From Acinetobacter sp. TGL-Y2 (GTDB lineage: Bacteria; Pseudomonadota; Gammaproteobacteria; Pseudomonadales; Moraxellaceae): a stretch of DNA of 64,000 nucleotides. The translations under genes were made by a program, and so were the position numbers. The stretch is taken from contig NZ_CP015110.1 in the NCBI RefSeq assembly GCF_001612555.1, positions 3,319,729 through 3,383,728 on the forward strand, written 5' to 3'. Shown in pieces: positions 29,993 through 43,479 of this stretch (positions within the stretch are counted from its first letter, which is position 1; each line of letters starts with the position of its first letter). The notes beneath the pieces are model-generated. The model saw only the letters and a program-made list of their open reading frames with translations. It was not told where the DNA came from and ran no database searches.

Positions 29993-30967
29993 GTGATTGT
30001 TTTTATTATCGTAAGTTTCATTGTGCTTGTGTTTGCACTGGCACTGATGATGTCCTATGAATTACGCACAAAATCGAAAGATTTTATTCATGGCCTACTT
30101 CCGCACGGTAAAAAAAGACTGATCTCTGCCAAAAATTTCGCCCAGCAGATGAATCATGCGGCAGCCATTGAACAAACCCAATCACACTGGCATTTACAAC
30201 AGTGGTGGATTCTGGTTGCAGGCTTTTTATTATTGTCCAGTATTATGCTATTCGCATTTACCCAACCTATCGACCCTACTCGCGTTGAAGCCAACTATTT
30301 AAGAGTCTCTGACCCTCAAATTTATAACTTACTGAATGGTGATATTCTCTCTCCCCCTCCGGTGGTAGAAGAAGCACTGGTGGATGCTGCGATTATAGAA
30401 GCGGTGCGTCTTGAAGCAGAATATACAGCACAAGCTGGGGTCATTGGCTCAACCGCGATTCCAAATGTCGTAGAAAATGCCGAGTTTTCCAATGGCCATC
30501 TTGATACGTCTATGGTGAATCGTAAATGGGACAAAATGCATCCGCGCTATAAACAGCGCTTACTCATGGTCTTTAAAATCATGAAGGAACAACATGGTTA
30601 TGAGCTGGTATTGTTAGAAGGCTATCGTAGTCCTGCACGACAAAATAATTTATCGCAGAATAAAGCCACAACCCTAGCAACGGCTTATCGAAGCTTTCAT
30701 CAATTTGGGCTTGCAGCAGATGTTGCCTTTAAACGTGATGGCAAAGTGGTGATTTCAGAGCGTGATCCATGGGCAATGAGAGGCTATCAGCTTTATGGTC
30801 AAACTGCTGAGTCTGTAGGGCTGGTTTGGGGGGGGCGATGGACGAAAATCCATGACTATGGACATACTGAATACCGTCTACCTGGTTTAACGCGAGATCG
30901 AGCAACCCATGATCGTTTGATTGCGGAAGCTGCTCAAGGTAACTTGATGGCAAATGCGATTGAATAG
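29993..30967 (+). CDS. tagX: T6SS peptidoglycan hydrolase TagX (M15/VanY-like)
   Basis: A 324-aa inner-membrane protein with two hydrophobic helices (about residues 1-18 and 68-86) and a C-terminal LAS/VanY-type zinc peptidase domain. Metal-site motifs are G-Y-R-S-P-A-R-Q near 203, F-H-Q-F-G-L-A-A-D-V-A-F (His and Asp ligands) near 231, and D-Y-G-H-T-E-Y (His) near 289. TagX of Acinetobacter is known as an L,D-endopeptidase required to build the T6SS across the cell wall. Translation starts at GTG 29993. It is the last gene of the rightward arm; no terminator is obvious after it. Confidence 0.93.
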   Translation: MIVFIIVSFIVLVFALALMMSYELRTKSKDFIHGLLPHGKKRLISAKNFAQQMNHAAAIEQTQSHWHLQQWWILVAGFLLLSSIMLFAFTQPIDPTRVEANYLRVSDPQIYNLLNGDILSPPPVVEEALVDAAIIEAVRLEAEYTAQAGVIGSTAIPNVVENAEFSNGHLDTSMVNRKWDKMHPRYKQRLLMVFKIMKEQHGYELVLLEGYRSPARQNNLSQNKATTLATAYRSFHQFGLAADVAFKRDGKVVISERDPWAMRGYQLYGQTAESVGLVWGGRWTKIHDYGHTEYRLPGLTRDRATHDRLIAEAAQGNLMANAIE

Positions 30968-31146
30968 AATTTTGGTTTTTAAACAGATTTAAAATTTTCC
31001 AAAAATCTTAATACTTGAGCATTTAGATTTTTTTTAAAAAAGCTACTATGGCTTTTACACTGGCAACCTTCTTGCTTACTTAAATGCGATAGCGATTGAT
31101 AAGAGTAATTTATTAAGATGCTTAGGGCCCTACTCAACTGATTCCA

Positions 31147-32395
31147 TTAAAATAATTTAGCGGGAAGTTTAATTTGAATCACTTCATTGTCATCCGCCAA
31201 ATGTTTATTTCGGCCACTTGAACCCGGAAAATTATTATCATTCAACACAGTAATCAAATCTGGACCTTCAATAATAATATCTCCAATGGTTTGAAATGGA
31301 AATCCAAAGCGCTCACCTGTTGCAATATCGCCCTGACGAGGCGTGCCAAACAATAAATCAGGATTTACGATATCCATTAAATTGACTAATTCTGAACGCT
31401 GTACTGATGTTCTATGATCTTGAAATTTGATTTTAATTAACTTCTTATAGCCCGCGATATTATTTTCAGTGTCATCCCGTTCAATAATGATGCCTTCATT
31501 TGCATTAGAAAGCTGAAAATCACCAATGGCTGTTGCCTTACTGTCTAAATCAAAATAATAGGTTTTGCCTGTCTAAGCTTTCTTTTGTATATCGAACTCG
31601 GAAATGAGTAATCGTGCATGAAGTTCATTCACCAAAGGCTTTTCAATAAGGGGATATAAAAATTGACCATCTGTTGAAATCGCCATCCCTTCAAAACCAC
31701 CGCTACGCTGGACCAAAGGCTCTACAATATTATTCGCTATTTTATTCAGCTGGTTTTGAGGCGATCTTAATTCAGCATTTGCTAAGGTTGGATGGGGAAG
31801 CGAAATTGGAGGACTTTGTAAAACGCCTTCTGCATTAAAATGTAGCAGATAGAGGCCAAACTCATCGCCTATCCAGATATCTCCATTAGGCGCACGTTGC
31901 ATTGATTCAGGATCAAAATCAGCCCCAAGTAAGCAAGCGTTCCTGTGTGCCTTCCTGCACAATATCAAAGGGAATCAGTTTATTGGGATCTTTCAGTTGG
32001 ATATACGACAAATGCTGAACTTGACCCTGCCCGCTATGCTTTGTCCTGAGATCAGTAGAAATATAGTGAAGACGAAGCAAATAATCAGACGAGTTATCTT
32101 GTGCACCGAAACCATTATCCGACATCACCAAATAGGTACCATCTTTATTCTTTAATGCTGCAGAAAAACCCTGCACAGGCTGCCCTTTAAACATTGGAAA
32201 AATGCCATTGGCACCTTTCACATCTTTACCTGAATCAGGTCCTTCAGCATAAGTTGTGACGTCTAATTTTGAAAATCCCACTAAAGTTGGTGCTGTGATC
32301 GGCTTGATTGATTCTACTTCATCTTAATGAGAATCATTGCAACCTAAAAGTGCAGTTAACGAAAGTACTAGTGCTGAATATTTAAACAATCTCAT
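31147..32395 (-). pseudogene. Decayed phytase-like esterase lipoprotein gene
   Basis: Read from ATG 32395, the frame encodes a lipoprotein signal with lipobox L-T-A-L-L-G-C, then a domain of the esterase-like activity of phytase family (Y-L-V-M-S-D-N-G-F-G, P-N-G-D-I-W-I-G-D-E-F-G, G-G-F-E-G-M-A-I). Three lesions break it: an in-frame TAA at 32324-32326 (codon 24), a 1-nt insertion near 31930 (R-L-L-T continues as G-A-D-F-D-P-E-S in another frame), and an in-frame TAG at 31573-31575. The rest of the frame down to 31147 is open and ends normally. Three separate lesions argue for genuine decay, not a single sequencing error. Confidence 0.88.
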
Positions 32396-32454
32396 GATTT
32401 ATCTAATCTTTTATTTTCATCTTATTCTTTGTAGGGCATTTGGATGACATTCAT

Positions 32455-32538
32455 ATGTCGAAATCATGTCGAAATCATGTCGAAATCATGTCGAAATCAT
32501 GTCGAAATCATGTCGAAATCATGTCGAAATCATGTCGA
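32455..32538. repeat. 11-bp tandem repeat (minisatellite)
   Basis: Seven full copies of ATGTCGAAATC plus a partial eighth lie about 60 bp upstream of the decayed lipoprotein gene and 60 bp from the rRNA terminator. The copies are identical. As 11 is not a multiple of 3 and no open frame spans it, it is non-coding. Copy number is likely to vary between strains. Confidence 0.95.
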
Positions 32539-32597
32539 TTGAGTGAATGAACCTCAATTTCAGCAAGCTTTTTATCCTCATATTTTAAAATCCCAAT

Positions 32598-32640
32598 AAA
32601 AAACACCCCCTTCATCATTAAGATGAAGGGGGTGTTTTAG
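32598..32640 (-). terminator. rRNA operon terminator
   Basis: A 15-bp GC-rich stem (AACACCCCCTTCATC with GATGAAGGGGGTGTT) followed on the minus strand by a T run, about 15 bp beyond the 5S gene. Confidence 0.93.
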
Positions 32641-32650
32641 GAATTAATGA

Positions 32651-32765
32651 GCTGGCGATGACTTACTCTCACATGGGTAACCCCACACTACCATCAGCGC
32701 GAAGAGGTTTCACTTCTGAGTTCGGGAAGGGATCAGGTGGTTCACTCTTGCTATTGTCGCCAGCA
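32651..32765 (-). rRNA. rrf: 5S ribosomal RNA
   Basis: About 115 nt. The ends TGCTGGCGAC and CGCCAGCTC-like sequence pair to form helix I, and internal blocks such as CCGAACTCAGAAGTGAAAC are diagnostic of 5S rRNA. It is the last gene of the operon. Confidence 0.95.
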
Positions 32766-32932
32766 CAACTGTTTATGGATACTTGCATTGGTCTTATTTA
32801 GATGCCAAGGCGTTCTACCAAAAGAGTTATTAACAGAATAATATTTGAGTTGCAGTTTAGGTACTTGCGATTACTAAATCAAGGTTTTTGTATCAATTAG
32901 ATCAACAACACCAACTGTTTGGGTGTTGTATA

Positions 32933-35822
<2,890 letters not shown>

Positions 35823-36303
35823 CTATACAACCCCAAACAGTCGTAGTACTTTACAAGCAGTACTAGGACAGAAGTCACTTACGTTACTTCATACAGTTCG
35901 TTGTTTCGTGTATTTAAACACTATATAGCTTCAATCTAATTCATATACCAAAACGCTTGATTCAGTTAATCGCTAGTTTCTCATCACTTCACTTTCATTC
36001 AATCGTTTCACTTGCGTGTAACAATTCAATGTCAATTTAGTTCTGAGCCTTAAACAATTTATTTCAACTCAAATATATTCTGTTAATGATTGCTCTAGCC
36101 TTCGTCAGGTCTAGAAACTGTGATAAATCACAGAGATTACCAAGTCCGCATATCTTAATGCTTGTACTTGTTAATCTCTATAAGCTATCTAGCTGTTTGC
36201 TTGTTTTGCATTCGAACATCGCTTCGTTTGATTAAAGCCTGCGCGAAGCATAGCTTCTTGCTTTAAATTTCAAGGAAAAGCATGCTTTTCTTGTCTTGAA
36301 ATT
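35823..36303 (-). other. Spacer between tRNA-Ala and 23S rRNA
   Basis: About 480 bp of transcribed spacer without a gene. A strong hairpin at 36265-36304 follows the tRNA-Ala 3' end directly: an outer stem AAATTTCAAG / CTTGAAATTT encloses the palindrome GAAAAGCATGCTTTTC. It is probably a processing signal. I see nothing else recognisable. Confidence 0.7.
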
Positions 36304-36379
36304 TGGTGGAGACTAACGGAGTCGAACCGTTGACCTCCTGCGTGCAAAGCAGGCGCTCTACCAACTAAGCTAAGTCCCC
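36304..36379 (-). tRNA. tRNA-Ala (anticodon TGC)
   Basis: 76 nt with encoded CCA. The acceptor stem GGGGACT / AGTCTCC, the D-loop TAGCTTAGTTGGTAGAGC, anticodon loop CTTTGCACG and T-loop GTTCGACTC are all present. Its place in the 16S-23S spacer is standard. Confidence 0.97.
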
Positions 36380-36452
36380 AGCTTATCATATAGATTCGAT
36401 ATATCTTCTTATCCTTCACTCCGATGAATTGCTTCATCTTCGTTCGTTAGAT

Positions 36453-36529
<77 letters not shown>

Positions 36530-36590
36530 TCAGATACATCTTCATGAAGAACAACTTGTTGTGGATTCTTACCGATCGTCAATCTTTCGT

Positions 36591-38128
<1,538 letters not shown>

Positions 38129-38824
38129 AATATTGCTTAGTACCTTAAAGGGTACCAATCTTGGCTCATCAATCTTCTGACAAATATTTCTCAAATAAAC
38201 TTCGAGTAATTTCTACCAGTAAATCAATGAAAATAATTTCGATCGATCAATCAGTAAAAATCCACACAAGTTGTTCTTCATAATCTCTTAATGATCTTTC
38301 TAACACCTCGTCAGTGCTAGAAGCTGGACTTCAATAAACTTAACAACTCAGCCAATCAGCTTCGTTCGCTTCCGTCTATCTCGTCGGTATGCAGCGTATT
38401 CTATACAGTTTTATTTCTAGCGCAACCCCTTATTTCATTGAATTACACTGGGTGATGGTTTTTTCTACCATTTCGATAAAATAAATGATTTTTCACTCAT
38501 TTTTTAATCATTTTGCAGTTTTATTTTCATTATTTATTTTGAATTACATTCAATTTTTCATTTCTAGATGTGCTTTTGCAAGGCTTTAGCTATAAAAACA
38601 TCCTACTTCCACACATTTGATCATTTTTAATTTGAAAAACACATTCAAATAGCATTTTGTCTTTAAACCATCTTCATTCTTTCTATATAAAGTATCAGAC
38701 ACGAGTTGAGATCATCTTCTCTATAGCGCTATATAAGCATCAACAATCAGTGTGTTCATATTATTGTCAATTTTATAATTTCCTATACATTATTTGAGAT
38801 TGAATAGTTTTTAAGATCCTTGTT
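38129..38824 (-). promoter_or_regulatory. rrn promoter: rRNA operon leader and promoter region
   Basis: The 16S leader runs from 38129 to about 38390. A candidate sigma-70 promoter on the minus strand is TTGCGC (38420-38425) and TAGAAT (38398-38403), 16 bp apart. Upstream of it to about 38600 the DNA is very AT-rich with T and A runs, as expected for an UP element. A short hairpin ATGGT/ACCAT lies near 38455-38472. No gene is visible in the remainder. Confidence 0.6.
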
Positions 38825-39742
38825 ATGCGATTTCTGCTTCTATGTGCACTTGTGATCGTTTTGATTTTTTTCGCCTCTCAGCGGATGTTCAATCCTCAGT
38901 TGAATCACAACGCTGTGACCGATCGTTTACAGCATCCTTTAGATACACGTTTGCGTTATAGAATTGGTAATGTAGATCCCCGCTTTAATATTTCTCCTGA
39001 ACAGCTTCAAAATTTAGCTCAGCAAGCCACTGACATTTGGTTTTTGGGTACGCAAAAGCAGTTTTTTGTTTATGACCCCAATGCTCGGCTGAGTATTAAT
39101 TTGATTTATGACCAAAGACAAGCGGATACAGAAGCCAGAAATACTCAAATCACCCATATAGAGCAACATCGTACTTATACAGACAACGAACGACACAAGC
39201 TAAATCAGCTCGAATCTGACTTAAATGTCTATAAACAGCAGATTGACCAGCTCAAAATCAACTATCAAGATAAATTAAATCACTATAACCAGCAGGTTGA
39301 AAAGTTTAATCAATCTCAGCAGCCACGCTCACAAGCAAACTTAGGCCATTTAAATTTTCAAAAACAACAATTGCAGTATGATCAGCAACAATTAGAACAG
39401 CAAATTGAAGGATTTAATCAGAAGGTCGCTGTGCTGAATACTCAAGTCGATAACGTCAATCAAATGAATCAACAATTCAATCAATCCGTCGATGAATTCA
39501 ATCATCGTTTTCAACCCAGATTGTTCGATAAAGGTTTATTTAATGGTCTTGAAATTAATATTTACGAATTCCAATCAGACGATGATTTGAGATTAACGCT
39601 GGCTCATGAGTTTGGACATGCCTTAGGACTCAATCACAGTGCAGAACCTCACTCTTTAATGTATCCCGTGCTTGAACAGCAGGATTTCAAAAACTTTAGC
39701 TTAACCACAGCAGATTTAGCCTTGCTTGAAAATAGACCTTAA
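38825..39742 (+). CDS. Matrixin-like zinc metalloprotease with a long Gln-rich coiled coil
   Basis: A 305-aa protein with an N-terminal hydrophobic segment (residues 2-19) acting as signal or anchor. The C-terminal part contains the metzincin zinc motif H-E-F-G-H-A-L-G-L-N-H at about 263-273, followed by the Met-turn S-L-M-Y-P, which defines an M10 matrixin-type active site. Between about residues 95 and 225 lies a Gln/Asn-rich helical stretch with heptad character that splits the catalytic domain. It is probably periplasmic or membrane-tethered; its substrate is unknown. Confidence 0.85.
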   Translation: MRFLLLCALVIVLIFFASQRMFNPQLNHNAVTDRLQHPLDTRLRYRIGNVDPRFNISPEQLQNLAQQATDIWFLGTQKQFFVYDPNARLSINLIYDQRQADTEARNTQITHIEQHRTYTDNERHKLNQLESDLNVYKQQIDQLKINYQDKLNHYNQQVEKFNQSQQPRSQANLGHLNFQKQQLQYDQQQLEQQIEGFNQKVAVLNTQVDNVNQMNQQFNQSVDEFNHRFQPRLFDKGLFNGLEINIYEFQSDDDLRLTLAHEFGHALGLNHSAEPHSLMYPVLEQQDFKNFSLTTADLALLENRP

Positions 39743-39855
39743 CATTGTGATTATGGTAAATGAAAACCCATACTTTTTTAAGTATTTCAAGCTTAGAAAT
39801 TCTATTTTTCATAATTCATGTTATGGTGTGAACTGATTATATAGAGGAGATTGCC

Positions 39856-40230
39856 GTGAGTTATTATCATCTTATTTTAGAAGTAAATGATCATATCAGC
39901 ACGATTGAAGAAACTCGTGATATTGAAATCTTTGATATCGTCGAAATTCAACCTTATCTATACTCTATTTTATTGCCTTATTTTAATCAGCAGCTGATTG
40001 AGCTTGAAGAAGAAAATATCAAGTTTGAAGATGTTTTACATCTTGAAGTCAAACAGACTTTACTGCCGATTCAAGACTTGATCGAAGAAGAGCAGAAACA
40101 ACTGCCAAGCGATACCGATATCACCATTACTGCGCATGAAATCTTTAATGATCGTGAACTCTGCCAAGACGTGACCCATGTTATTTTTGATTTACTTGAT
40201 GCAGTAAAACTAGATACCTCTTCGATTTAA
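39856..40230 (+). CDS. Small acidic protein of unknown function
   Basis: A 124-aa soluble protein rich in Glu, Asp and Ile, with no signal peptide, membrane segment or cysteine motif beyond one Cys. Translation starts at GTG 39856 with GAGGAG at good spacing, and codon use is like that of its neighbours, so it is probably real. I do not recognise a family. It sits alone between the metalloprotease gene and a terminator. Its strong negative charge is its main visible property. Confidence 0.75.
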   Translation: MSYYHLILEVNDHISTIEETRDIEIFDIVEIQPYLYSILLPYFNQQLIELEEENIKFEDVLHLEVKQTLLPIQDLIEEEQKQLPSDTDITITAHEIFNDRELCQDVTHVIFDLLDAVKLDTSSI

Positions 40231-40251
40231 TCAATCTCAGTTGCAAAGTCT

Positions 40252-40281
40252 AAAAAGGTCTGCATCAAGCAGACCTTTTTA
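40252..40281 (+). terminator. Bidirectional terminator
   Basis: Stem AAAAAGGTCTGC / GCAGACCTTTTT with a 5-base loop, 21 bp after the acidic-protein gene and 66 bp from the end of the convergent transglycosylase gene. It could serve both. Confidence 0.92.
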
Positions 40282-40346
40282 TGTCTTAGATTTAGATCAA
40301 GCACAGCAGACCCAAGCCAGAAAGCGTCGATCTGCGCTCAACATGA

Positions 40347-41678
40347 TTATTGCTGCAACATCAGTTTGGCATTTTCATTTCTAAATGCACGCAAGATATT
40401 TTGCCCAGCACGACCTGTTGGACTTAAGCCCAAACGGGTTTGTTCACGCTGAATCGCTTGACGGGTTTTGTCACCAATCAAACCATCCACAGCCCCAATG
40501 TCATAGCCACGGTTAATCAGGAACTGTTGAATTTCACGACGCTCTGCCCGTGATGTGCCTGCATCATCGGTTGGCCATGCTTTACTCAACACAGGTTTAC
40601 CCTGCATTCGATCTGACAAATGCGCAATCGCCAATGCATAACTTTCTGCTGCATTATAACTATATATAGCATCGAAATTTTTAAAGACCAAAAAGGTTGG
40701 ACCATTAATCCCTGCTGGAGACATCAGACCCGCTTGCGAGCTTTCAGATAAATTGCCTTGAATTAAGGGTGCCCCATCTGCACGTGTTAAACCACGATTC
40801 ACCCAAGAAGCTAAAGATTTCTTATTGCGACGACCTTCACCTGAAATTGAAGTACCCACAGGTACATTCACTTCAAAGCCCCAAGGCTGCCCAGTCTGCC
40901 AGCCGCGTTTCTTCAAGAAATTTGCTGTTGACGCCAAAGCATCTGATGTACTTGAGACCAAATCACGACGACCATCACCATCGAAATCCACTGCAAGCTC
41001 TTCATAGGTGCTTGGCATAAATTGAGTATGACCAAACGCACCCGCCCACGAGCCTTTTAATTGATCTTCAGTTAAGTCGCCACGCTGTAAAATACGCATG
41101 GTGGCAAAAAACTCACCTCTGAAATAACTTTGACGACGCCCTTCACAGCTCAAGGTACCTAAAGCTTGCAATAGTGGATATTTGCCTGAGATATCACCAA
41201 AATTACTTTCTACCCCCCAAACTGCAACGATGGTCTCAACTGGCACACCATAGACACTCGATGCACGACTGAGTACATCATGATGTTGCGCAAGCTTTTG
41301 TTTTCCAGCAGCCACGCGTTCGTCATCGACAAGGCCCGACAAATAATCCCAAATCGGTGTTGAGAACTCAGGTTGATAGTTCAACTTTTCAATCACTGAA
41401 TAATCCGGCGTCAAGTTTTGAGTATAACGATCATAGGTTGAAGCACTAACACCTGCAGAAATCGCTTGCGAACGTAAATTTGAAATACAGGCTTGAAAAT
41501 TATTTTGAGGATTGAACTGTTGTGGCGCGACTGGCGCAGATGAAATTGCTGGGCTTGAAGTCGAAATCGTAGGACTTGAAGTCGATGTGGCCGTACGCTG
41601 ATTATGAATAATAAGCTCAGCCTGAGCATGAGTCACCGCCAAAAATAACGAACCGAGAACAACCGATAAACGATGCAT
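40347..41678 (-). CDS. MltB-type lytic murein transglycosylase
   Basis: A 443-aa periplasmic enzyme that cleaves the MurNAc-GlcNAc bond with 1,6-anhydro product formation. It has a signal peptide (cleavage near T-H-A-Q-A), an SLT_2/MltB catalytic domain (about 60-350) with the catalytic Glu in A-V-W-G-V-E-S-N-F-G and the G-A-F-G-H-T-Q-F-M-P-S motif, and a C-terminal peptidoglycan-binding domain (about 370-430, Y-D-I-G-A-V-D-G-L-I-G-D-K-T-R). No lipobox is seen, so it is a soluble form unlike E. coli MltB. Upstream lies an unusual AT-rich gene-free region. Confidence 0.93.
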   Translation of the reverse strand: MHRLSVVLGSLFLAVTHAQAELIIHNQRTATSTSSPTISTSSPAISSAPVAPQQFNPQNNFQACISNLRSQAISAGVSASTYDRYTQNLTPDYSVIEKLNYQPEFSTPIWDYLSGLVDDERVAAGKQKLAQHHDVLSRASSVYGVPVETIVAVWGVESNFGDISGKYPLLQALGTLSCEGRRQSYFRGEFFATMRILQRGDLTEDQLKGSWAGAFGHTQFMPSTYEELAVDFDGDGRRDLVSSTSDALASTANFLKKRGWQTGQPWGFEVNVPVGTSISGEGRRNKKSLASWVNRGLTRADGAPLIQGNLSESSQAGLMSPAGINGPTFLVFKNFDAIYSYNAAESYALAIAHLSDRMQGKPVLSKAWPTDDAGTSRAERREIQQFLINRGYDIGAVDGLIGDKTRQAIQREQTRLGLSPTGRAGQNILRAFRNENAKLMLQQ

Positions 41679-42261
41679 AGCTTTCCACTAATCTTTTAAA
41701 TTTAAATTATGGCTTCAACATAGCATTCTGAAGGAAAAATTAAAGCGCCAAATGGTAAATTTAAATTCATTTTCTCCACTTTAAATTCATAGTTTCATTT
41801 TTAAAGTTAAATCTTATCCACACAGCAAAAGATATCAACAAGCAGATAAACCACACTTTGAATTTAAAATTTAAAAACAGAAATGATATTGTGCCTGTGG
41901 ATAACTTAACTGATACAAATCAAAGCCAACATGAATAAATATTTTTTAAATTCATTATTTATTTTTTGAATTTAAAGTTTTAATCTTTAAATTCAAAGCT
42001 GCGATTTTATGAATTCAAAAACAATGAATTACTAGACTTTGAATTCAAACAATGGGTTTTTAAAGTTATATTTTGAGACTTTGAATTTAAAATGACGAAG
42101 CTTGAATTTTTAAATTCAAAGTTAAGTTGAAAACATTCGCGTGCTTCAATGCATTTTTATTTTTTTAAAGCGTCAAATATTTATTAACCATTGATCAAGT
42201 TAAATACAGATTTTTTCAAGCGCTTCCGACAAAAGGCATTCAATTTCAAAGAGGCGCAATC
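41679..42261. other. AT-rich gene-free region with two perfect DnaA boxes and repeated TTTGAATTTAAA-like motifs
   Basis: No gene is seen here. TTATCCACA occurs at 41814-41822 on the plus strand and at 41896-41904 on the minus strand. Around them, between about 41697 and 42123, at least ten near-copies of the palindromic core TTTGAATTTAAA (or TTTAAATTCAAA) occur, for example near 41857, 41966, 41985, 42036, 42078 and 42108. The same combination of motifs is found at the putative origin at the right edge of the window. It could be a DnaA-binding or titration site; function is inferred. Confidence 0.6.
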
Positions 42262-42314
42262 ATGCCCGAAACACGGGCATTAAAAAAGCGACCACGGACG
42301 TGATCGCTTTTTTT
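42262..42314 (-). terminator. purEK terminator (double hairpin)
   Basis: Directly after purK on the minus strand, stem AAAAAAGCGA-CACG / CGTG-TCGCTTTTTT with one mismatch is followed by a T run. A second hairpin ATGCCCG / CGGGCAT (42262-42280) lies just beyond it. Confidence 0.88.
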
Positions 42315-42330
42315 AGAAGCAGTTTTGCGT

Positions 42331-43452
42331 TTAGATGATTATATCTTGAGTTAAAGCCAGTGGATTTGGCAAAATCGTTGCCAATTGTTGACACAGCGTG
42401 GTTAATTCAGCTGAATCTGTTGGCATTAATGTGATGTGTCCAATCTTACGACCCTCACGCTCGGTCTTGTTATACAAATGCAGATGTGCGCCATTTAAAG
42501 CCAAAACATCTTCAGATTTCGGATGTTGACCAATGATGTTCACCATCACTGTAGGGCGAATCACGTCAGTTGAACCCAGCGGTAAACCTGCCACAGCACG
42601 GACATGATTTTCAAATTGTGAGCAAACTGAACCTTCAATTGACCAATGCCCAGAGTTATGCACACGAGGCGCCATTTCATTGGCATATAAGCCTTTATCT
42701 GTGACAAACAGCTCAAGCGTCAACACGCCGACATAATTCAAATGATTGAGTAGGCGAGTGATGTAGTCTTGCGCCGCAGGTTGTAAGTCTGCGCTGTTTG
42801 GTGCAGGCACAATCGAATGCGATAAAATGCCATTATGGTGGTGGTTCTCCGCCAAAGGCCACGTTTTGACCTCACCATTTTGACCACGTACCGCAATGAT
42901 CGACACTTCGCGCGAGAAGATCACAAAGCTTTCAGCAATCAGTGAACCTGCAGGACCAAGTTCCGCCCATGCTTGATCAATTTGATCGTGTTGACGCAGT
43001 ACAAATTGTCCCTTACCGTCATAACCGCCAGTTGCGGTTTTTAAAACAATCGGTAGACCCAAATCTGTAATGGCTTGCTTTAAGTCTTCTAATGAATCAA
43101 CTGCCTTATACGGCGCAACTGGAATATTGAGTTCATCAAACAAGGCTTTTTCAGACAGACGATGCTGCGCGATCGCTAAGGCTTGGCGTGGTGGATAGAG
43201 GTCTTTGCTTTTGCTCAATACATCAACATCAGCCAACGGCGTATTTTCAAACTCTAGACTAAAAACATCTGCACTTTGAATAAATTTAGCCAAGCCATTT
43301 TCAGCTTTGCTTGAAAACACCTGACCTAAAGCCGCGGAAGGGCAGTCTGTACTTGCTTCAAAGAAAGTACACTGAATATTGAGGGGTAATGCTGCCTGCG
43401 CCATCATGCGACCAAGCTGACCACCACCAAAAATACCAATGGTTTTATACAT
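42331..43452 (-). CDS. purK: N5-carboxyaminoimidazole ribonucleotide synthase
   Basis: A 373-aa ATP-grasp enzyme of purine synthesis that makes N5-CAIR from AIR, bicarbonate and ATP. It begins with I-G-I-F-G-G-G-Q-L-G-R-M, the family signature, and has the ATP-grasp elements V-L-K-T-A-T-G-G-Y-D-G-K-G-Q near residue 140 and N-E-M-A-P-R-V-H-N-S-G-H near 265. It follows purE by 27 bp and is its metabolic partner, so they form a two-gene operon. Confidence 0.97.
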   Translation of the reverse strand: MYKTIGIFGGGQLGRMMAQAALPLNIQCTFFEASTDCPSAALGQVFSSKAENGLAKFIQSADVFSLEFENTPLADVDVLSKSKDLYPPRQALAIAQHRLSEKALFDELNIPVAPYKAVDSLEDLKQAITDLGLPIVLKTATGGYDGKGQFVLRQHDQIDQAWAELGPAGSLIAESFVIFSREVSIIAVRGQNGEVKTWPLAENHHHNGILSHSIVPAPNSADLQPAAQDYITRLLNHLNYVGVLTLELFVTDKGLYANEMAPRVHNSGHWSIEGSVCSQFENHVRAVAGLPLGSTDVIRPTVMVNIIGQHPKSEDVLALNGAHLHLYNKTEREGRKIGHITLMPTDSAELTTLCQQLATILPNPLALTQDIII

Positions 43453-43479
43453 GAGGAATGTCCCCTAATAAGCTTGGTT

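Noticed and set aside
31019-31060. T-rich stretch after tagX as a terminator
   Set aside because: No convincing stem precedes the T run, so I did not annotate it.
32455-32538. Possible CRISPR array
   Set aside because: Repeats are 11 bp with no spacers; it is a simple tandem repeat.
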